Shown here in pieces: positions 5,753 to 9,080 of a stretch of DNA of 9,080 nt (the stretch's first letter is position 1; each line of letters opens with the position of its first letter). Under the pieces are notes generated by a model. That model saw nothing but the letters and a program-made list of their open reading frames with translations, did no database searches and was not told the DNA's origin. This stretch comes from JBJXHB01 sp046160725 (GTDB taxonomy: Bacteria; Pseudomonadota; Gammaproteobacteria; Burkholderiales; Burkholderiaceae_C): positions 1 to 9,080 of the forward strand of contig JBJXHB010000064.1 in the NCBI GenBank assembly GCA_046160725.1, in the 5' to 3' direction. Position numbers and translations under genes: made by a program.

Positions 5753-6835
5753 ATGCATCGCGCCATCAATTTCTCTGCCGGCCCAGCCGCCCTGCCCGAG
5801 TCCGTCCTGCGCCAGGCCGCGGCGGAAATGCTGGATTGGCAGGGCAGCGGCATGTCCGTGATGGAGATGAGCCACCGCGGCAAGGAATTCGTCGCCATCC
5901 ATGCCCGGGCCGAGGCGCTGCTGCGTGAGCTGCTGGCGGTGCCGGCCGGCTACAAGGTGCTGTTCCTGCAGGGCGGCGCGATCGGCGAGAACGCCATCGT
6001 GCCGCTGAACCTGCTGGGCCAGGCGCGGTCCATCGACTTCGTCGACACCGGCGAGTGGAGCAAGAAGACCCTGAAGGAGGCGAAGAAGTACGCCGCCGCC
6101 CATGTGGTGGCCTCGTCGGCCGCCACCGGCTACGACCGTGTGCCGGCACGGGACAGCTGGCAGCTGGACCCGGACGCCGCCTATGTGCACATCTGCAGCA
6201 ACGAGACCATCGGCGGCGTGGAATACCACTTCACGCCGGACGTGGGCAGCGTGCCGCTGGTGGCGGACATGTCCAGCAGCATCCTGTCGCGGCCGGTGGA
6301 TGTGTCGAAGTACGGCCTGATCTACGGCGGCGCGCAGAAGAACATCGGCCCGGCCGGCCTGACCATCGTCATCGTGCGCCAGGACCTGCTGGGCCGGGCC
6401 CTGCCGATCTGCCCGTCGGCCTTCCACTTCAAGGAGCAGTCCGAGGCCGAATCCATGCTCAACACGCCGCCCACCTATGCGATCTACATCGCCGGGCTGG
6501 TGTTCGAGTGGATCCAGGCCCAGGGCGGCCTGGCCGCGATGGAGACCCGCAACCGGGCCAAGGCGGCCCTGTTGTACGACTACCTGGACAGCACCGCCTT
6601 CTACGTCAACCCGGTACAGCGCGACAGCCGCAGCCTGATGAACGTGCCGTTCAAGCTGAAGGACGATGCGCTGGACGCGCCCTTCCTCAAGGGCGCCGAG
6701 GCGCGCGGCATGGTGCAGCTCAAGGGCCACCGCTCGGTGGGCGGCATGCGCGCGTCGATCTACAACGCCATGCCGGTCGAGGGTGTGCAAGCCCTGGTGA
6801 GCTACATGAAGGAATTCGAGGCCAGCCATGGCTGA
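5753..6835 (+). CDS. serC: Phosphoserine aminotransferase
   Basis: This cytoplasmic PLP enzyme transfers the amino group of glutamate to 3-phosphohydroxypyruvate to give O-phospho-L-serine. The same family member also serves pyridoxal phosphate synthesis in many proteobacteria. Its 360 residues are the normal length. The N-terminus INFSAGPAALP is diagnostic. Other motifs are MSHRGKEF (39-46), the phosphate/PLP loop QGGAIGENAIVPLN (73-86, the betaproteobacterial form), GEWSKK with Trp102 stacking on PLP, SNETIGGVEY (149-158), VADMSSSILSRP (170-181) with the PLP-binding Asp172, YGGAQKNIGPAG (191-202) with the Schiff-base Lys196, and KGHRSVGGMRASIYNA (324-339) with substrate-binding His and Arg residues. 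All key residues are present. The Shine-Dalgarno is weak (gcaccgtgaccc). The 3' end overlaps the dehydrogenase start by 8 nt, so the two genes are co-transcribed. Confidence 0.97.
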   Translation: MHRAINFSAGPAALPESVLRQAAAEMLDWQGSGMSVMEMSHRGKEFVAIHARAEALLRELLAVPAGYKVLFLQGGAIGENAIVPLNLLGQARSIDFVDTGEWSKKTLKEAKKYAAAHVVASSAATGYDRVPARDSWQLDPDAAYVHICSNETIGGVEYHFTPDVGSVPLVADMSSSILSRPVDVSKYGLIYGGAQKNIGPAGLTIVIVRQDLLGRALPICPSAFHFKEQSEAESMLNTPPTYAIYIAGLVFEWIQAQGGLAAMETRNRAKAALLYDYLDSTAFYVNPVQRDSRSLMNVPFKLKDDALDAPFLKGAEARGMVQLKGHRSVGGMRASIYNAMPVEGVQALVSYMKEFEASHG

Positions 6836-8026
6836 GCGTGCTGGCGACGGCGGCCGCGCCGGCATCCTGGTGCTGAACCAGATCTCCGCCACCGGGCTGT
6901 CGCGGTTTCCGGCGGACCGCTACCGGGTGGGCAAGGACACGGCCGAGCCGGCCGCCATCCTGCTGCGCTCGGCCGACCTGCACAAGGCCGACATCGCGGC
7001 CAGCGTGCGGGCCATCGGCCGTGCCGGGGCGGGCGTCAACAACATACCTGTGGCGGCCATGAGCGCACGCGGCGTGCCGGTGTTCAACGCACCGGGCGCC
7101 AATGCCAATGCGGTCAAGGAGCTGGTGCTGGCCGGGTTGCTGATGGCCGCGCGGCAGCTGCAGCCGGCGCTGGCATTCACGGCCGGGCTGGACAGCGGCG
7201 ACGCGCAGCTGGACCGCAAGGTCGAGGACGGCAAGAAGTCCTTTGCCGGCGTCGAGCTGGCCGGCCGAACGCTGGGCGTGGTCGGCCTGGGCAAGATCGG
7301 CTGCCTGGTGGCCGACGCGGCCATCAAGCTGGGCATGAACGTGCTCGGATTCGACCCCGAGATCACTGTCGATGCGGCCTGGAGCCTGCCGTCGCAGGTG
7401 CGACGCGCTACCAGCATCAACGAGGTGCTGCGCACGGCGCAGTTCGTGACGTTGCATGTGCCGCTGGTGGAGGCGACGCGCGGGCTGGTCAACAGCGCCA
7501 ACGTCGGCCTGATGCGCGAGGGCGCGGTGCTGCTGAACTTCAGCCGCGAGGGCATCGTCGACAACGCGGCCGTGACCGAGGCGCTGGACAGCGGCCGCCT
7601 GGGCAACTATGTGTGCGACTTTCCCGAAGACGGCCTGCTGCGCCATCCGCGCGTGGTGCTGCTGCCGCACCTGGGCGCCAGCACCGGCGAGGCCGAGGAG
7701 AACTGCGCCGTGATGGTGGTCGACCAGCTGCGCGACTTCCTCGAGAACGGCAACGTGGTCAACGCGGTGAACTTCCCGGCGGTGACCATGCCGCGCGAGA
7801 GCCGCTGGCGTGTGGCGATTGCCAATGCCAACGTGCCCAACATGCTGGGTCAGATCTCCACCACCATGGCCGGCGCCGGGCTGAACATCCACAACATGGT
7901 CAACAAGTCTCGCGGCGAAATGGCCTACACCCTGGTGGATGTGGACAGCGCGGTCACGCCGGCGACGCTGGCCGCCCTGGGCGGCATCGCGGCGTGCTGA
8001 TGGTGCGCTACCTGCCACAGGCCTGA
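6828..8026 (+). CDS. serA: D-3-phosphoglycerate dehydrogenase with C-terminal ACT domain, 1-nt frameshift near the 3' end
   Basis: This NAD-dependent enzyme oxidises 3-phosphoglycerate to 3-phosphohydroxypyruvate, the substrate of SerC encoded just upstream. As read, the frame ends at TGA 7998-8000 (390 aa). The substrate-domain motif NAPGANANAVKELVLAGLL is at 87-105. The Rossmann loop GLGKIG (153-158) is followed by Asp176 of the next strand, as in NAD-preferring enzymes. Catalytic residues are Arg240 (NFSREGIVD), a Glu near 267 (DFPED) and His281 (LLPHLGAST). An ACT domain follows from about 327 (RVAIANANVPNMLGQISTTMAGAGLNI). In the current frame the end reads GGIAAC; shifting by -1 at about 7989-7991 gives GGIA then GVLMVRYLPQA to TGA 8024-8026, the expected last ACT strand. 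An intact version would have 399 residues. One missing G (gcggcgtg for gcgggcgtg) explains it, as an assembly error or a real mutation. Even as read, the catalytic domains are complete. GAGG at 6818-6821 is its Shine-Dalgarno. It is a shorter type than E. coli SerA, with a different N-terminus. Confidence 0.88.
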
Positions 8027-8044
8027 TCCGACCCGACGCCAACC

Positions 8045-9076
8045 ATGCAACCGCCGCGCCGCCGCCTGGTCCACACCGGTCTCGCGCTGGCGGCGCTGGC
8101 GGCTGCAGCTGCGCTGCGGCCCGCCGCGGCGCAGGTCATGGCGCCCCATGCCATCGACGTTCCGCGCTGGTTCTCGGACAGCTTTCTCGACTTCAAGGAC
8201 GAGGCCGAGGTGGCCGCGCGCGAGGGCAAGCGCCTGCTGCTGTACTTCGGCCAGGACGGCTGCCCGTACTGCCGCGAGCTGATGGTCAACAGCTTCAGCC
8301 AGAAGGCCATCGTCGACAAGGCCCGGCCCCGCTTCATGGCCGTGGCGCTCAACATCTGGGGCGACCGCGAGGTGACCTGGGTCGACGGCCGCCGCTTCAG
8401 CGAGAAGGACTTCGCCCGGCACCTGGGCGTGCAGTTCACGCCAACGCTGCTGTTCCTGGACGAGCAGGGACGCGCGGTGGCCCGCCTGAACGGCTATCAG
8501 ACGCCGGCACGGGTGTCGGCCACACTGGACTATGTGGCCGGCCGGCTGGAGGGTCGCCTGAGCCTGGCGGAGCACCTGGCCGCGCAGCCGTCGGATGCGG
8601 CGCGCCCCCGGCTGGCCGACCACCCGGCCTTCCGGCCGCTGTCCGACCTGCGGCGCAGTGCGGGCGCGCGGACCTTGGCCGTGCTGTTCGAAAGCCGGTC
8701 CTGCGCACCCTGCGACGAGTTGCACGACGAGGGATTCAAGCGACCGGCCGTCCGCGAATGGCTGCCGCGCCTGGACATCGTGCGGCTGGGCCTGGGCGAG
8801 AACCGCGAGATCACCACGCCGGCGGGACAGCGCACCACCGTGGCCGCCTGGGCACGCGAGCTGGGCGTGAACTACACGCCCAGCTGGGTCTTTTTCAGCG
8901 ATGACGGGCAGGAGCGATTTCGCGTCGAGGGCTATCTGCGCCCGTTCCACCTGACCGGGTCGCTGGAGTACGCGGCCAACGCCGGCTGGCGGCGCGAGCC
9001 GCAGTTCCAGCGCTGGCTGCAAGCCAAGGCCGAGCGCGATCGGGCCGCAGGCCGGCCGGTCGAGTACTGGAAGTAA
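8045..9076 (+). CDS. Exported protein with two thioredoxin-like domains (SoxW-like)
   Basis: The 343-residue protein is probably periplasmic. The N-terminus PRRRLVHTGLALAALAAAAAL has an Arg cluster, a hydrophobic core and a likely signal-peptidase site after Ala29 (PAAA-Q). The RRRL order is loosely Tat-like, but Sec export is equally possible. The first thioredoxin-like domain (about 45-170) has LLLYFGQDGCPYCREL with Cys73-Pro-Tyr-Cys76 and the cis-Pro motif FTPT (Pro133). The second (about 195-315) has LAVLFESRSCAPCDEL with Cys220-Ala-Pro-Cys223 and YTPS (Pro279). Both domains keep both cysteines and the cis-Pro, so both could be redox active. The family reduces or oxidises disulfides in the periplasm, or carries electrons to a partner; the target is unknown. 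It starts 18 nt after the corrected end of the dehydrogenase gene and may be transcribed with it. No clear Shine-Dalgarno was seen. TAA stop at 9074-9076, close to the window end. Confidence 0.85.
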   Translation: MQPPRRRLVHTGLALAALAAAAALRPAAAQVMAPHAIDVPRWFSDSFLDFKDEAEVAAREGKRLLLYFGQDGCPYCRELMVNSFSQKAIVDKARPRFMAVALNIWGDREVTWVDGRRFSEKDFARHLGVQFTPTLLFLDEQGRAVARLNGYQTPARVSATLDYVAGRLEGRLSLAEHLAAQPSDAARPRLADHPAFRPLSDLRRSAGARTLAVLFESRSCAPCDELHDEGFKRPAVREWLPRLDIVRLGLGENREITTPAGQRTTVAAWARELGVNYTPSWVFFSDDGQERFRVEGYLRPFHLTGSLEYAANAGWRREPQFQRWLQAKAERDRAAGRPVEYWK

Positions 9077-9080
9077 GATC

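Noticed and set aside
7986..8002. Programmed -1 ribosomal frameshift in serA
   Set aside because: There is no slippery heptamer of the X XXY YYZ type at the switch point (atcgcggcgtgctga) and no evident stimulatory hairpin; a 1-nt deletion or sequence error is simpler.
8000..8026. ATG at 8000 overlapping the premature stop (TGATG) as the start of a new small gene
   Set aside because: It would encode only eight residues (MVRYLPQA), which are better read as the displaced end of the ACT domain.

Overview
The window is very GC-rich DNA with strong third-position G/C bias. The gene content, and the betaproteobacterial style of the SerC glycine loop (GGAIGENAIVPLN), suggest a chromosomal segment of a betaproteobacterium, probably Burkholderiales of the Rubrivivax/Leptothrix/Ideonella kind. 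This assignment is an inference from composition and protein style, not from a marker gene. There are no insertion sequences, phage genes, tRNA or rRNA genes, or CRISPR repeats.

Layout. (1) Positions 3-605 (+) hold the 3' end of an amidohydrolase gene cut by the window edge. (2) Positions 606-972 are a convergent intergenic gap with one very strong GC hairpin (787-830), probably a two-way terminator. (3) Positions 973-2148 (-) encode an acyl-CoA dehydrogenase whose catalytic base appears to sit at the long-chain/isovaleryl position. (4) A 126-bp divergent gap carries a good promoter candidate for the rightward genes. (5) Positions 2275-4326 (+) encode a 683-residue protein joining an ExeA/GspA-type AAA ATPase to a complete but catalytically degenerate UDP-GlcNAc 2-epimerase (WecB/MnaA)-like domain. 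(6) Positions 4323-5600 (+) encode a beta-lactamase-fold serine hydrolase, coupled to the previous gene by an ATGA overlap. (7) serC (5753-6835) and a serA-type phosphoglycerate dehydrogenase (6828-8026, with a 1-nt frameshift near its 3' end) overlap by 8 nt. (8) Positions 8045-9076 (+) encode an exported protein with two thioredoxin-like domains, each with its own CxxC.

How the genes work together. serA and serC supply the first two steps of the phosphorylated serine pathway (3-phosphoglycerate to 3-phosphohydroxypyruvate to phosphoserine); serB is not in the window. The amidohydrolase and acyl-CoA dehydrogenase look like accessory catabolic genes for an organic acid or acyl-CoA substrate, but they converge and need not share a pathway. 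The fusion ATPase and the serine hydrolase form a two-gene unit with no evident pathway. Nucleotide-sugar recognition coupled to an ATPase switch is a reasonable hypothesis only. This unit is the most unusual part of the window.
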